A stretch of DNA of 64,000 bases, taken from contig CACRXP010000312.1 of the NCBI GenBank assembly GCA_902702965.1, positions 268,282-332,281 of the forward strand, read 5' to 3'. Below the pieces are notes generated by a model. It saw only the letters and a program-made list of their open reading frames with translations. It searched no databases and was not told the DNA's origin. The translations under genes were made by a program, and so were the position numbers. Source of the stretch: Spirometra erinaceieuropaei. Its lineage: Eukaryota; Platyhelminthes; Cestoda; Diphyllobothriidea; Diphyllobothriidae. Below, one piece after another: positions 33,945-46,229 of the stretch (positions are counted from its first letter, which is position 1; each line of letters opens with the position of its first letter).

Positions 33945-34562
33945 TAAGAGAACATGCAGAAATATATTTTAAATACTCTTTATTGGCATATTGTACGTTT
34001 ATTAAAACGTGTACACCAAAAGAGGTTTATTTTTTCAATTGACGGGCATTTTCATTCCCCGAACACTTTTCAACTCTACCAGCAATTGCACTTTGCGCTG
34101 AATATTTCTAGACTGCGCGCTGTATGTTTACCGAGTAAGGACAATCATAATTTTCTTTATTCTATTAGAAGAGATGGAGATTGTACAACAGATGCGGATG
34201 CATAGGAATAGACATTTAGCGGTTTTGTAAAATCTCGTGATTTCAGATTGTTCCAAAACCAAGAGATAACATTTTAAGTGTAGAATTTGAAGAAGACGTA
34301 TTAATTTTGCAGCTGCCTATGAAACACATTTAATTTTATATGGGTTTTGAAACGGCATGAGAATTAACATAAATATTTGTGGGGCAAATTATGCTAAGGG
34401 TGGCTTTTCCATGCTTTCGTAAAGAGGTTCACTGAAAAATCGGTATCCTGACGTGATTTAGCAATCTTAGGACTAAACTACACTAAGAACAGTACATTCC
34501 TATTTAATCCTCTCCTCCTGAAGCAACTTTCAGGATTTTGTTTAATATTTCATGGGACAGGC
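33945..34562. repeat. Foldback/MITE-like element, copy 8 (diverged, left end lost)
   Basis: The right terminus ATTTTGTTTAATATTTCATGG (about 34537-34557) and internal arm sequence (TGAAGAAGACG, near 34288) match the family. The left inverted repeat is not recognisable. Confidence 0.5.
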
Positions 34563-34870
34563 AAGATATACGAGGATTTGGAAAATTGTGCCAAGCTTAT
34601 ATGGAATTAGATGTACAGAATAGAATTTGACCATTAATTCCGGCTGTGAAGCTGTCGCATGACGCATGTAAGCGATAATTGACTACTAAACACATGAAAA
34701 TGTGTTTATTGAGGGCAGTCTGCCATGCACTTAACCGAATATTGAAGACATAAATATTCATTGACAGGGTCCCAAGTTTTGGGACCGTCTGCCATCTGAT
34801 GATCAACGAACCATGCTCTCAGTTCTCCGATACCTGGTTCTCTGGCTGTAGATTACTTTGCACTCCTGCT

Positions 34871-35223
34871 NNNNNNNNNNNNNNNNNNNNNNNNNNNNNN
34901 NNNNNNNNNNNNNNNNNNNNNNNNNNNNNNNNNNNNNNNNNNNNNNNNNNNNNNNNNNNNNNNNNNNNNNNNNNNNNNNNNNNNNNNNNNNNNNNNNNNN
35001 NNNNNNNNNNNNNNNNNNNNNNNNNNNNNNNNNNNNNNNNNNNNNNNNNNNNNNNNNNNNNNNNNNNNNNNNNNNNNNNNNNNNNNNNNNNNNNNNNNNN
35101 NNNNNNNNNNNNNNNNNNNNNNNNNNNNNNNNNNNNNNNNNNNNNNNNNNNNNNNNNNNNNNNNNNNNNNNNNNNNNNNNNNNNNNNNNNNNNNNNNNNN
35201 NNNNNNNNNNNNNNNNNNNNNNN
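34871..35223. other. Assembly gap (353 N)
   Basis: A run of N. Open frames crossing it are artefacts. Confidence 0.99.
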
Positions 35224-35538
35224 TGTGCTAAGTGACGAAATTTTAACCTAAATTCTGAAATGCGTGTTCGAGCCAAAAAGATAACTGAGGTAGGGTTGTC
35301 TTACTAACAACTGTGAAGCATAATGCCATGTTGATTCAATAACTTCGAACTGCTGTTTTTCGAAGAAACTTCTTATAGGGCCATCAACGATGCATTCATT
35401 AGTAGAGAAAACCTCCTCAGTTAGCATAAAAATTTAACAAGGGTTTTCGATACCCTAATAAATCGGAATATCTTTCATAGAAAACATGCATGGAAATATT
35501 CATCCTTCTGCATATATGGTAGAAAATTGCATCTCATT

Positions 35539-38044
35539 TCGTCAACTCAAGCACAACTTCACTTCCTCCACCGCTGCCTTGACAACCAATTGACCCCAAA
35601 GAGCATCAAATACAAGTCTCCTGTGAATTCTACTCTGGCAAGGAAGACTGTAGCCCGACTTGGAAGAAGAATGACAAGAGCGCTCATTTATGTTTGCCAT
35701 CAAAGACTAGAACATTACAATTTAGAGATGTTACACTGTAAGTGTTATCTCTGGAGAGCTGTTGGTGAAGAATCGAAGGATATAGAGCTGACCATTTTCA
35801 GACATGCTCAGAAAGTACGCGTCAAAGAGACAAGAAATTATCTATAAAATTAGAAAAACTTCGAATATCAAGCTCCGACAACTCGTCAGGCGTCCTTGTT
35901 CACAACCTTTTATCTAAAGCCCTTACGAACACACAACTCGCAGTTCTGGAACGCGGAGCCACTTTTTACACAGCAGATGCCACAGCCACAGAGTTTATTG
36001 CCGCCTTCGAATCTGTTATTCAATTAATAAAGGGGTCAGAAGAAACAAAAGATTTGATCCGTCACCAAACTTCCTCGTTGCTTATGCGACACAAGAGGTG
36101 CGAAACTCTTAGCAATATGGAACAGCGAGAACTGGAAAGCCTAAAAGCAAACAAGGACATAATTATTCTGCCAGCTGACGAAGGACGTTCAACAGTTGTA
36201 CTGTACAAATCGGATTACCAGAACAAGATACAGGACTTACTCGGAGACTAGCATTCATACAAACAATGCCGTGACAGCGAAATGAAAAATCTTATCACTC
36301 GGATAAACAAAAGCCTGAGAAATCTCAGGACCAAGGGGGCGATTACACCCAACGACTGATTCTCCATGAAAACCACTGACACCGCCACGGCTTGTTTTTA
36401 CGGTCTACCGAAGGTACACAATGCAAATGTCCTTCTGAGGCCAATCGCATCCCTTCGTGGCACTCAGACGTACGGTTTGGCATAATGGATGTTCGGTCGT
36501 CATAAGTTTTTGGCCGAAGGCTCACCAACAACGGTAACATTTGCGTATCAATTCCTTGGACGCACAAAACATCTGAAGTTAGAGCCAGACGAGTCCATGG
36601 TATCCTTTGATGTCGTTTCGCTCTTCACCTTTATTCCACCGCAACTAGTGATAGACGATGTGGACCAACTATTGGCAGAGCGTTGTGAGGAGAGAGACAA
36701 ACGCTTCAAGTCCGAGCATCTACTTGAGCTTTTGCGATATTGTCTCAAGACCTGTTTCACCTTCGGTGTACAGTTGTACGAACAAATAAAAGGCACTCCT
36801 AAGGGCTCCCTTATATCAGGCCTAATCGCTGAAGTAGTTTTTCAACGGGTAGAAACTTGGTGTTCACCAAATATCAATCAAAGTTCTGGGCCCGCTTTGT
36901 CGATGACACCTTCGCCGTTTTCAAAACAACTGACATAGATTACCTAAAGGAACTACTGAACTCGGTTAACCCCGATATCCAATTTACGGTGGAAGCAGAA
37001 ACAAACAACCAACTCCCCTTCCTTGGCGTACTTGTGAGGCGGTCTACCACTGTACATCTCTAAACTACAGTATTCCGATAATCCAACAACACGAGACAGG
37101 TCCTACACTTCAAAAGCAACCATCCTCTGTCTCACAAACGTAGTTTTATCTATACTGTATTCCAAAGAGTCGAAACACACTGCAGCACGCCAGAAGATAA
37201 AAGGGCCGAAAGATATCATCTTGTGAACCTATTTGCAGCCAGTGGTTATCCCAGACATTTCATTGAGATAATAAGACTTAAGGCCCCCAGACGACGGCCA
37301 GATGAGCAGCAACCCGAGGTGTTGAGGGCCATTCCCTACGTCAAAGGGGTCTCCAAAGCGGTCTCGCGACTGTTACAACCCACCATAGTAGGCATAGACC
37401 ATCAACCCCAAGCTACAATTCTACATCGCCTGATGCAACCCAAGGACCCATTGCCACCCGCTGAAACCTCAGCAGTCATCTGCAAAATAAATTTCAATGA
37501 GGGCGACTGCAACTATGTGGGCGAAACCGGGCGGAAATTGCAAACTCGCCTACAAGAACACAAATCGGCCACTCGGAGGCTAGAACCTAACTCTCAACTA
37601 GCAACACACGTTGGAGAAACGGGGCATACTTTTGACTTCCAGAGGGCTACCATCTTAGGCCGAGGTGACACAAAAACAGAACGGTTAACTCTCGAGGCGT
37701 GGTTCTATGATGCCCACTCTATCAACAGGCATCTGGACCTTCCTGCAGCTTACAAAGTCCTACGTGATCATAATCGTAGAGCTCAGGACCAAACAACCAC
37801 ACCGGACTTAAGAAGGCCGCACGGAGATAGCCCGACGCTAAGCTTACTCGGTGAGGAAGAACAAGAACCGCCAGATCGACCGCCCGCCCGCCCGACTAAA
37901 GTCCAATCAGCTCCCCTCGACGAAGTGGTGACTCAGAAAGCACACAGGCAAAACGCCCGTCCACCATCTCCCGAGAGGCTGAGGCAGCGAGAGGAGAGAA
38001 AAATCGATCAGCATAAGGCCGACCAACAAAACTTGCCACTTTAA
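35539..38044 (+). pseudogene. PLE protein: N-terminal region, RT, linker, GIY-YIG nuclease
   Basis: This is the most complete PLE coding region of the window. N-terminal part (35539-35847): HFLHRCLDNQLTPKSIKYKS and RKTVARLGRRM; it continues after a stop with VLVHNLLSKALTN. RT N-part (36054-36251): DIIILPADEGRSTVVLYKSD, then stop TAG. RT fingers and palm: FYGLPKVHN, LLRPIASLRG, DESMVSFDVVSLF, GTPKGSLISGLIAEVV, then a frameshift near 36855 and FWARFVDDTF (FVDD at 36896-36907). After another stop near 37062 comes the linker (HFKSNHPLSHKRSF). The final 273-codon ORF (37223-38044) is open: SGYPRHFIEI, IPYVKGVSKAV, CNYVGETGRKLQTRLQEHKS (37508-37567), GHTFDF, SINRHLDLPAAYKVL, then a charged P/E/R/Q-rich tail of about 90 residues. 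At least three stops and one frameshift make it nonfunctional, but nuclease residues look intact. Confidence 0.9.
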
Positions 38045-38162
38045 ATCAAATTTCTGATCGATTAAGTGCATTTTACGTTTTGACAATGAAGATCCGACCC
38101 AGCTCTTTGAAACGTCAGCAGTTAAATAAACCTGTTCCGGAGAGCCTATTTTTTTCTTTAAA
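35539..38162 (+). mobile_element. Near-full-length Penelope-like element, 2.6 kb
   Basis: An exact 9-bp duplication, CATCTCATT, flanks the unit at 35530-35538 and 38163-38171. Inside is a single plus-strand coding series from an N-terminal region through RT and linker to GIY-YIG, then about 120 bp of 3' region with GAAACGTCAGCAG (38109-38121), a ribozyme-core half. No inverted second terminus is present at the 5' end, unlike several other PLEs here, so this is an ordinary single insertion, probably slightly 5' truncated because coding starts immediately at the left edge. Confidence 0.88.
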
Positions 38163-38822
38163 CATCTCATTATCTTATACCTAGGGAAATGTTCACTTCA
38201 GTCTTAAAAATCTCCTATTTATACGATTTTTCGGAACCGCAAAATGCCTGTTTATATAGCGTTGCGTCTCTGCACTTACTTAAGTTGCTATTAAAGTTCA
38301 CAATATGCCGGAAAATTCAATGAACCCCTACATAGGCTCCTGCCAACTCTGTAGAGCAGTGTATCGTTTTCCGTATACGGAAAATATAAAGCTTGTAGTT
38401 TGGAAACTCTTAATGAAAGCGTAAGAACATGCCGGTTTTAAAATTATTCGGGAATCCTAAAAGGCTGTTGAAACCGATTGATATTCTTTTTAAGCTTACT
38501 ATTTAAGGGCGACGTACTTTTCTATCAAATGAGTGAGAACTGAATATGTGTGTGCGTGTTCTCCATGAAAAGCATTTAACCCTATTAGGACCTCAAATTT
38601 AGTGGAAAACACTCATACTACTTGTGAAATCATGTTTACCGAGTGTGATTTTTGTAGGCGGCCGAAAAGAAGTTCGTTCAAAGCCACTGTCCAGATTTAA
38701 CCGGATTACCATGAGATAATGTTGCATGATAAATAGTATTACGGCTCTACTTAATTTATGGTTTTGAGTCGTAAACATTATTCAAAATTTTGGTTTATAT
38801 GTTATGAGTTAGCGTATTCACC

Positions 38823-41800
38823 ATATAGGTTAATTCAAAAAATCAAATAAAGGCTACTGAGAGCACGTGCGGAGTTTAAATTTTAAACCTGGCCCCCGTC
38901 AATAAGAACGAACTGTCAGCCATGAAACTAGAAAAGTGAAAAGTTACAAAGCCGACTTTTCCTTCAGGTTGATTCACACTATTCGTCAGTGGGTTGATGT
39001 AGAAACATTATCATATATTCATTGGACATGCTTCCTGGTGAAACTTAGCTATAATAAGTTTTGGAAAAAGAACTCATTTCTGAAGAAAATTAATACCTCG
39101 TCAACAGCAAACATCACATGACAACATCGACGCATGTGAGGAATCGGCAGGTGTAAAGCCCACGTAACAGAGTATAAACCTTGCCCCCAATGCACACGGG
39201 CTTATATAAAATCTTTTTTACACAACCTTGCCACCGGAATAGGGTAGAATGAGAAAACACGCGTTTGTTTTTCGCAGGAATAGAGACTGTGACAACCGTT
39301 AAACGGCTTTTTCATACCAGAGTAAGAAGCCTGTAGCATGACGGGCATACATACGTAAGGGAAACTTCCACTACAGTTTCGAAAAAAGTACCAATTAATT
39401 TAATAAAATAAGACAGAGATTTGGAGACTAAAATTTTGCCCATCAGAGACTGCGTGCGCTCATACTGTAACTGTGCAGAAGGCCTTAAGTATCCCAAAGT
39501 AAGGTTTCTTGTTTAGCACAGCTACGGGCTATTCGATTACGTATACGACACTGTATATTTTTGTCTTGCAGACAATGTAAAAGCATCGATTTTTTTGTCT
39601 GTATAATAACTGAATGGATCGAGACACGGACTGATTGCAGATCTAAAACCCACAATATGCTGCTCTGTGTGTAGCTGATCCGGTCAAGTTGCTTGTCAAA
39701 TCAACAAAAACGGATGCAGTATAAACAGGCAGCTAACGAACACGTCGTGTCAAGTAAAGAGCTGAGACAGGGAGATACGGCAAAGGAACCGTCATGGCAA
39801 CATCCTCCACCAACTTTCTATTGATTCTGCAGCGAGACTCGACACCAACAGAACCCGCGATAATGGAGCCGTTTAGGACACCAAAACAGCATTAACGGAA
39901 CAGAATCCTCGCCTATTTTTTACCTTACAAGCTGCGGAGCGCAAGTATTTGGCCAAAACCTGTCATCCGCATTTCTGTAAGCGATAATTTCTGTCGACAA
40001 CCACTTTCCTGGTTGTATGAGGTTCCTGTGAGGATTCAGTGATCTGACATAATTTTGACAACAAAGCACAGTTCCGGAAGGAATACTTTACAAACTTTCA
40101 TTCTGTGAGAAATAACGCATGCTTCCTATTATGCATAACTGTATCTTCCTTGGCCACAATCGATGCTATCCTGGAAAAGTCGAAGGCTTAACCAAAATCT
40201 AGGAACAGAGGAAGCGTAAAGACTATAGCGACGGGATTCCGCCATGCAAATTAGAAACTAATTAATCTTCCTAATAGGACATACTTAGTCTATGGTCGCC
40301 AAATTTAATCTGGAACGCGGATAACTGCGATGTTGGCGCCGGAACTAATAAAAAGTCGAGCCTGCTTCAATTTTATTTATCTACAGAAAGTACAAGAGCC
40401 CATCCAATCGGAGGCTATTAAAAGGTCGGTTTATTAGTTATGACGCACAAAACAGTTTGGGTTTGGTTTTATCTGCATTCAACACCACTAAATCGTCTAG
40501 AGATGTGTTTGAATACGCAAATTCAGCAAACAAATAAGGTTTTACCCACTCCAGTATAATCCAGACATTCTGTTGACCAATAATCTTTTATTTATTTACC
40601 CCCTTTAAAGCGCTTGAAAATAAAAAATCTTCAATTTCTCGCATGTAAAGGAAAGTCTTTGCACGTCTTCCAATCTCAAGAAAACTCTAAGCGTTTTCCT
40701 TACAATTGAGGTTGGCATATAATAACCTCTTCTTAGTCTACGTCAACCGGCAGCACGCGCCCAGTGTGCCGTAATTTTACTCCAAACAATTAAACCGATG
40801 AAGAACTAAATTATTTTTTGCTTCATGTGACCCTGACAGATTTCAAAGAGTTGAAATAGCCGTTTAGCTCTGTAAAATTTAACCTATAATTTGACAAAGC
40901 AAAATTTGCGAAATTATAAATGTGGCATTAACAGTAATTGACTAAATTTAATGGAAGAGGTTGAGCATGGATTTTTTCTGTTTTAAACTCAGTTAGTGAA
41001 AAATGCATAAGTCAATTCGGTAATTTGTATCAAAACCTGTCGCATTATGAAGTGAAGGCCTATTTATTTATTTCACTGATAGTCGTCCTATGACTAGCGC
41101 TTTTTATACCGATATCGACTCTGTTCTTAACATTGCTAATAAAGCAGAACAAGCAACTTGCAAACGAAAACAATCTAATTTAAATACTTGACCTATGTTA
41201 GGTCTAAATGCTCTTACAACTTGAGCGACCGTTGCCGGATTTTCTGCGCAAACGTACCCTTTTAGGTATCCTTCACACGGTCTCGCAAATGACGCAGGGG
41301 TTCAGTGAAACCACATCGTTCAATCCACCAGTTTTACATGAATTTACCAAGATGGAATATTAAATCGCAATGACTGCTTGATGGTGCCGCATCTCGATGA
41401 AAATAGAACGTTTAACCTGCAATGAGCGCTCGAACGCTTTGCACCGCGGGAAGCCGCGACCAGTTCTCGTAAACGGCGACAGTTGCTGAATCAAAGCAAT
41501 GGCCATACGGCTGGAAACTCAAATGCTACAGTTAGTGGCCTAACTCATGAAATGTGTCGAAATTTAGGAATGTTTGCTAATCATTCGCAAAACGGCACCA
41601 GTCCATAGATCCTACACACATGTTAATCAGGCACAAGTTTTAAAGAATTAAAACATAAAAGAAATAATAAAGGCAGTGCTTCATGGTTTAGAAAAGCGAA
41701 ATTTCTCAAAAACATCAGAAAGGGCTCCAGTTTAGTTAAGTTCGTTTTAAACTGTATCGAATGTATGCTCTTACCCAAAACGAAGTAAGCGTAAAAGTTC

Positions 41801-43810
41801 AAATGAAATTACGTTTCAGAATAATGTTTCAGTAATGTTCACATATAATTATCGTTAAATAATTAGTGTGACTTCATATATGACGGTTGGTCAACTGGCT
41901 TCGTCCGGGGTGTAGAGTCCAAAACAGTTTTCCAGGGATTTTTGTAATCCTTGACACGTTTGAGGTAAATGCGATGGGATTTAACAAAGGAAACTGGATT
42001 CACTTTGATTTACCGATGGAGACGCCATAGGAACAGACGTTTTCACAAGACGAAATGCTAGGGGGTCGGTCGGTGCGCAATGAATTTAAATAAAACTGAC
42101 GGCTCTCATCGTAAACATATTATTTTGTGTTAAATTAATTTACCTTTTTTGGTTGTTTTGGATTACCTGAGTTTTAGATCGGCCTCGAAGTGTTGCTGCA
42201 TACTTCATGATTTTTAGTGTTTTGACCCGATCTTCCACAAAGTCAGATTTTGAAGTACCTGTATATTGAGGACTGTAAAATTTGATTATTCTTGAAGGCA
42301 TTTACCAAATTCTTGGGCGCTCGGGTGCTCCTATTCACGAAAGCGGTCGGCCATTGAGAAAACGTTCCTTAATAGGCAATTTTTTAAGGAATGCTTTTTA
42401 CTGCACTTCGTTGACAGATCTCCGTGTTCTTTGCATTTTGGCGCAGTGAGGCTAAGTAAAAATTCGACACTTGGTCGTTTCTTTCACGTTCCTAAACGAT
42501 ACGGTATTTTCTAACGTAAACTTAAGAACATGCTCTCCTTTATACATTGAGACCATTTAGACTGCTTTAGCTCGCTTTCAGACACCGGTCTTTGATTACA
42601 AATAAACGGCAGAACGGCCAAATAAATACAGATATTTTGCTGAAACTATTAATGTTTGCTTGTTCTATGTCTAAGCATGTTACGCACAGAAGCTAAGCTA
42701 TAGGGATATCAGCTTTTTATTTCCAGTACCGTAAATGAGCATTCAGTGGTAGTCATGTATGCAACATCAGGTAAAATTATCCAAACGACAAAAAATTGCA
42801 GCACAGTTAAATGAAGAAATCCCTAGCTGCGTTAGTACCGCCCTTTTGGGCACTAAATCGCATAGGCATGCTTATTTACCTTTTAGGAATTGATAAAACC
42901 TCTGGTTATCCTCAACTAACGTTTGTGTTAGCAGGTCGATTACCGCGGATAACAACTTACATAAAATGGATTTTCAAGTTCGGTTAAATCTGTTGATTAA
43001 AACCCTTGCATCAAATAATTATCCTTTCAACGGAAAAGTCGCTCAAATGCGTAAGCGGAGTCTTAAACATGTATAAGCACAGACAGTTGCACAAATTTAT
43101 CCCAACGTCCATTTTCGCTAAAAATATACTGATATTTTTCTTGATATATTTACGTAATCACAATTTCCGCATAAGAAAATGACATTTCATTGAAGGAAGC
43201 GGATGAGCGAACAAAAATCGCAGCGTTAAATACGTCTAGCCATTCTCAGGTTATTTTCTATTATCAGAATTTTTGAGATAGGTCACGTACTGCATGTTAA
43301 CAGAAGACGTTGGCACAGACGTTCTGTCTTCGGTGGCCAACGCCTACCCCCAGGTGATCATTGCACACCGCCCAAAGCCAATGATGGCATTGGTATGTAC
43401 TAAGAATACCGGAATTTTAAACCCCACTCAGGACCTATGTTATCCGTATGCCCAAATATCATAACCTCCGGATCTCTGAATGGTAGCCCATACGGCCTTT
43501 TAACGGTCAACAATTTAACACGCAAATAGCATTTAAATTTGTAGGTACCTAACAGGTACACCTGTGGTCATAACTTCACCTTATCCAATAAGCCACAACT
43601 CATTCATTCCATAAAGTGGAAGCCAATTCTCAAGTCCCAGGTGCATATATTATTTAGGATGAATAAGACTTGTCGCTTGCCGGCGCAATTTGCTTGTGCT
43701 TGAAACCGTCAATCTCAAGTCGATACCAATTGTAATGGGTGAAAGCGATAAGAAAACTAAGCGCTTGCTGTAGTGGGTAGGAGTCTATTAACTATCAGTA
43801 ACACAGGCCT
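38823..43810. other. A+T-rich stretch without recognisable genes
   Basis: Nearly 5 kb with only one frame over 60 codons on either strand at each end (38936-39121, 39312-39497) and none resembling a known protein. One foldback terminus (41527-41600) is present. No tandem array is obvious. Confidence 0.5.
41527..41600 (+). repeat. Foldback/MITE-like terminus (solo left end)
   Basis: TACAGTTAGTGGCCTAACTC followed by ATGAAATGTGTCGAAATTTAGG matches the family's left end. I could not trace a matching right end. Confidence 0.5.
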
Positions 43811-43814
43811 GGCA

Positions 43815-44460
43815 ATGATTAAGCAGCGCTATGTAGCCCGGCCTCAGATCAATGCATCGATTAGCCGAGTCTTCACCCGAGTGTTGGGTTTTTAACGTTC
43901 GTAGCTTCTGATGTGATTGATTATCTTGATGGCTGCGAAATCGAATTCATGACCCTGCTCCCAGGATGTGGGCAATCACATGCAATAATTCGTCATCCGT
44001 CACACAACGAACAAATCCCAAATAGCATACAGGCTTTGCGCATCGTATCCAGTATTGAAACTCTTCTTGTAATTATCTGGTCCGGACTTAACGGTTCGCG
44101 CACACAAAAACACAGGCAGGCTGTGCAATGCGCTGACGGATTATCGCAAGTGAGTGTTCGCACATTCCAAAGGGGTTCTGTACTTAGCATTACAGCCGCC
44201 AAGATAATGACCCACGCTGGAAACAAGACTGAACGAGAACTGGTTGAAACCTTCGTCTGGGATGAGAACTCAGTCAGTCGGTGAATCTATTTGGCGTAGG
44301 CATACGAAGCTCTGCACAGCTACCACCAAGACGCGCACCATTGACTGCTGACTGATTAACACCCTCCCTCCTTCTATGATTGCCTCTTGTTCGGCTGCTG
44401 TTGTCAACTTTGGCGATGGACTCCGGTGCGGGTTCGAAAGCTCAAAATACTAAATAAATT
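43815..44460. mobile_element. Head-to-head PLE fragments (lineage C), decayed
   Basis: Left arm (43815-43985), minus strand: decayed C-terminal coding HEFDFAAIKII-like, matching the 51-kb element (CGATTTCGCAGCCATCAAG). Right arm (about 43990-44340), plus strand: YRIQY, CNYL, QAVQCADGLSQVSVRT, AAKIMTHAGNKTERELVETF and DENSVSR, followed by a 3' region with GGCGATGGACTC...GGTTCGAAAGCTC (about 44413-44450), the terminal ribozyme motif of this lineage. The two arms diverge from a point near 43988. Stops and shifts occur in both. No target duplication is clear. Confidence 0.65.
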
Positions 44461-44799
44461 GCTCCGGTGACCGACTAGCCTTAATCATCGTTATTTTCGC
44501 AGCCAATCGTTGTTGCATTATTGATAGCTGTTGAACATTTTTCACTGTAAAATGAGAAATGTACCAATATTTAATTCAGATTAGCTGTAGAGTGTTTATC
44601 GAGCAATCTCGGGATCGAAATGCTTGAAAATGCGGTGGGCAAATTGAAAAACCCCCAAAAAGGCATACAATTTTAGGAAGACTGCACCTCCCCGGAAAAA
44701 TGTAAAATTTCTATGATTTATGTGGCGGAATAAAAATATAAAATGAACTTCCCATTTCCACGGGCGATAAATGAAATTGCGACAGTTATTTTCAAAAGA

Positions 44800-45665
44800 T
44801 AATTTGACGAGCATACGTAAGCTTTCTTTAGGCCTATACGTTTATATTGCTGTCCAAATGCTTAAAAGGAAAATGCGAGCAAGCAGACGTTATTCTGTAG
44901 TTGGGGTTTGGAGGGAGGGTCTGGGTGGGTGAAGTAACGTGAAGGACAAAATTACTGTCAGTCTCAGGGGGGAGAAGGGGATGGTGTCCACTGGGAGGTG
45001 TAATCATACGCAGGTGCCTGGCATGGCGGCTTTGGTCCATGGTAACCGTGGGACCTCTACGAAGTTATTTTGTGCGCAAAGATCTGGTTTGTGTAGTCTG
45101 ATCGCAGCCGTCTCTGTTATTGCCAACAGACGCTGTCCAAATGATTTTGGATAGTTTGGCGGGACCCTGTAAGTCACTCGGAATGCCTGTCCGGCATCTA
45201 CACAGTGACCTGTGTCTACCATGTGGTTAAAGACAGAGCGGTTGATGTTTTTTTATTATTTTGGACAAACGTCGGCTCGTGCTACCAATATATTTTGCCC
45301 CATAGGAGAATTTGAAAGGGGAGATATACATAGAACTGGTCTGGGCTGGCAATTTGTCCTTGCCCTCTCCGTGTAGTATGGGGCTAGTGCAGAAGGCCAC
45401 ATGGGTGTCAGCTGCTGGAAAGGTGCATGATACAGCTTGAGTTATGCGCCGTCTTAGAAGTTTACTTGAAACGGAACCTTGACCAAAAGCTTCCTCTTGT
45501 CTGCCGTCAGAATCAGGGTTTTGTTGGTCTTTAGTTCATGTATACGGCAATAAATCGATCGGGGCATCCGTTCTGGCAAAAGAGCTTTTGAGGATCTTAA
45601 GGTATTTTGAAGTTCAACGTTGTTCAAACTGTCCTTAACGCGGTATTTCCGTGGAAACAGCAATT
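44800..45665 (-). pseudogene. PLE (lineage B) remnant: linker and GIY-YIG with 3' end
   Basis: From 45665 leftwards: linker with LLPERMPRSIYCRIHELKTN and LLVKVPFQVNF. The nuclease core (about 45250-45330) reads MYISPFKFSYGAKYIGSTSR. The C-terminal ORF (45004-45222) reads MVDTGHCVDAGQAFRVTYR, LLAITETAAIRLHKPDLCAQ and NNFVEVPRLPW. The 3' end (44800-44870) carries GGCCTAAAG-AAAGC...TGCTCGTC, a hammerhead-like terminus with the stem II segment deleted. YIGSTSR retains the motif glycine and arginine. No RT is visible upstream. Confidence 0.75.
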
Positions 45666-46074
45666 AAACCGCCAAAATTCGGAATCGTAATCAAATGTAA
45701 AGCACCGGAGCATCGAGCGGGGTCAATTGCATTTGCCTACAAACAGGAACGGCTGTATCCCCGACAAACTGTCTATCTCGGGAGAATATTTAAGAAAACG
45801 TCACACAATATAAGGTTATCTCAAAATATTCCTAAACACCTGTTCTGATCTCGTTCGCAAGGCTGCTAACTAGTTAGGCCATCAGTTCTCGTCTTCTTTA
45901 CCACTGGCATCCATTCTTAGCTTTCGTAAAACTCAATAACTAATCTTCTAAGGGTAGTCTGTATGCTTGTTTACCAACGGGTTTGGAAGTAATCTGCATT
46001 AATATCAATATTAACGTCCTGTCAAGTAATTCTTTTTAAGGAAAATTGTATAGCAGCCTTTCGTCTAAGTTCCA

Positions 46075-46225
46075 ATGAGACGTGGACGTCTACCTAACAA
46101 GTCGAGAGTTCGAGCCTTGGGTTTTCCACAATTCGGGGTTGGGTATGACTGGCTGAGGACGGCTAAGAAGGAAGAAGTTGCCACTCTTGTTTCCCTTGTC
46201 TTTGTCGGCAATACCGTACGGCATA
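46075..46225 (+). mobile_element. tRNA-derived SINE, copy d
   Basis: B box GAGAGTTCGAGCC (46103-46115) and body GGGTTGGGTATGACTGGCTG followed by CTTGTCTTTGTCGGCAATACC match copies a-c. The A-box half is eroded. Confidence 0.6.
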
Positions 46226-46229
46226 TATT

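Larger units (their letters stand above)
35226..38822. repeat. Foldback/MITE-like element, copy 9, split by the full-length PLE
   Basis: The left arm (35226-35538) starts with a deleted form of the terminus (CTAAGTGACG, then TAAATTCTGAAATGCG). The right arm (38163-38822) holds the middle region (GTTGCGTCTCTGCACTTAC) and ends with TTATGAGTTAGCGTATTCACC. Removal of 35539-38162 restores an element of about 970 bp. Confidence 0.7.

Noticed and set aside
34803..35276. Open frames of 125-157 codons across 34.8-35.3 kb
   Set aside because: They are made of unknown residues from the N gap.
44800..45665. PLE-like coding as a standalone GIY-YIG repair nuclease such as a SLX1 homologue
   Set aside because: The linker and 3' terminus match the other PLE copies, and the frame is broken.
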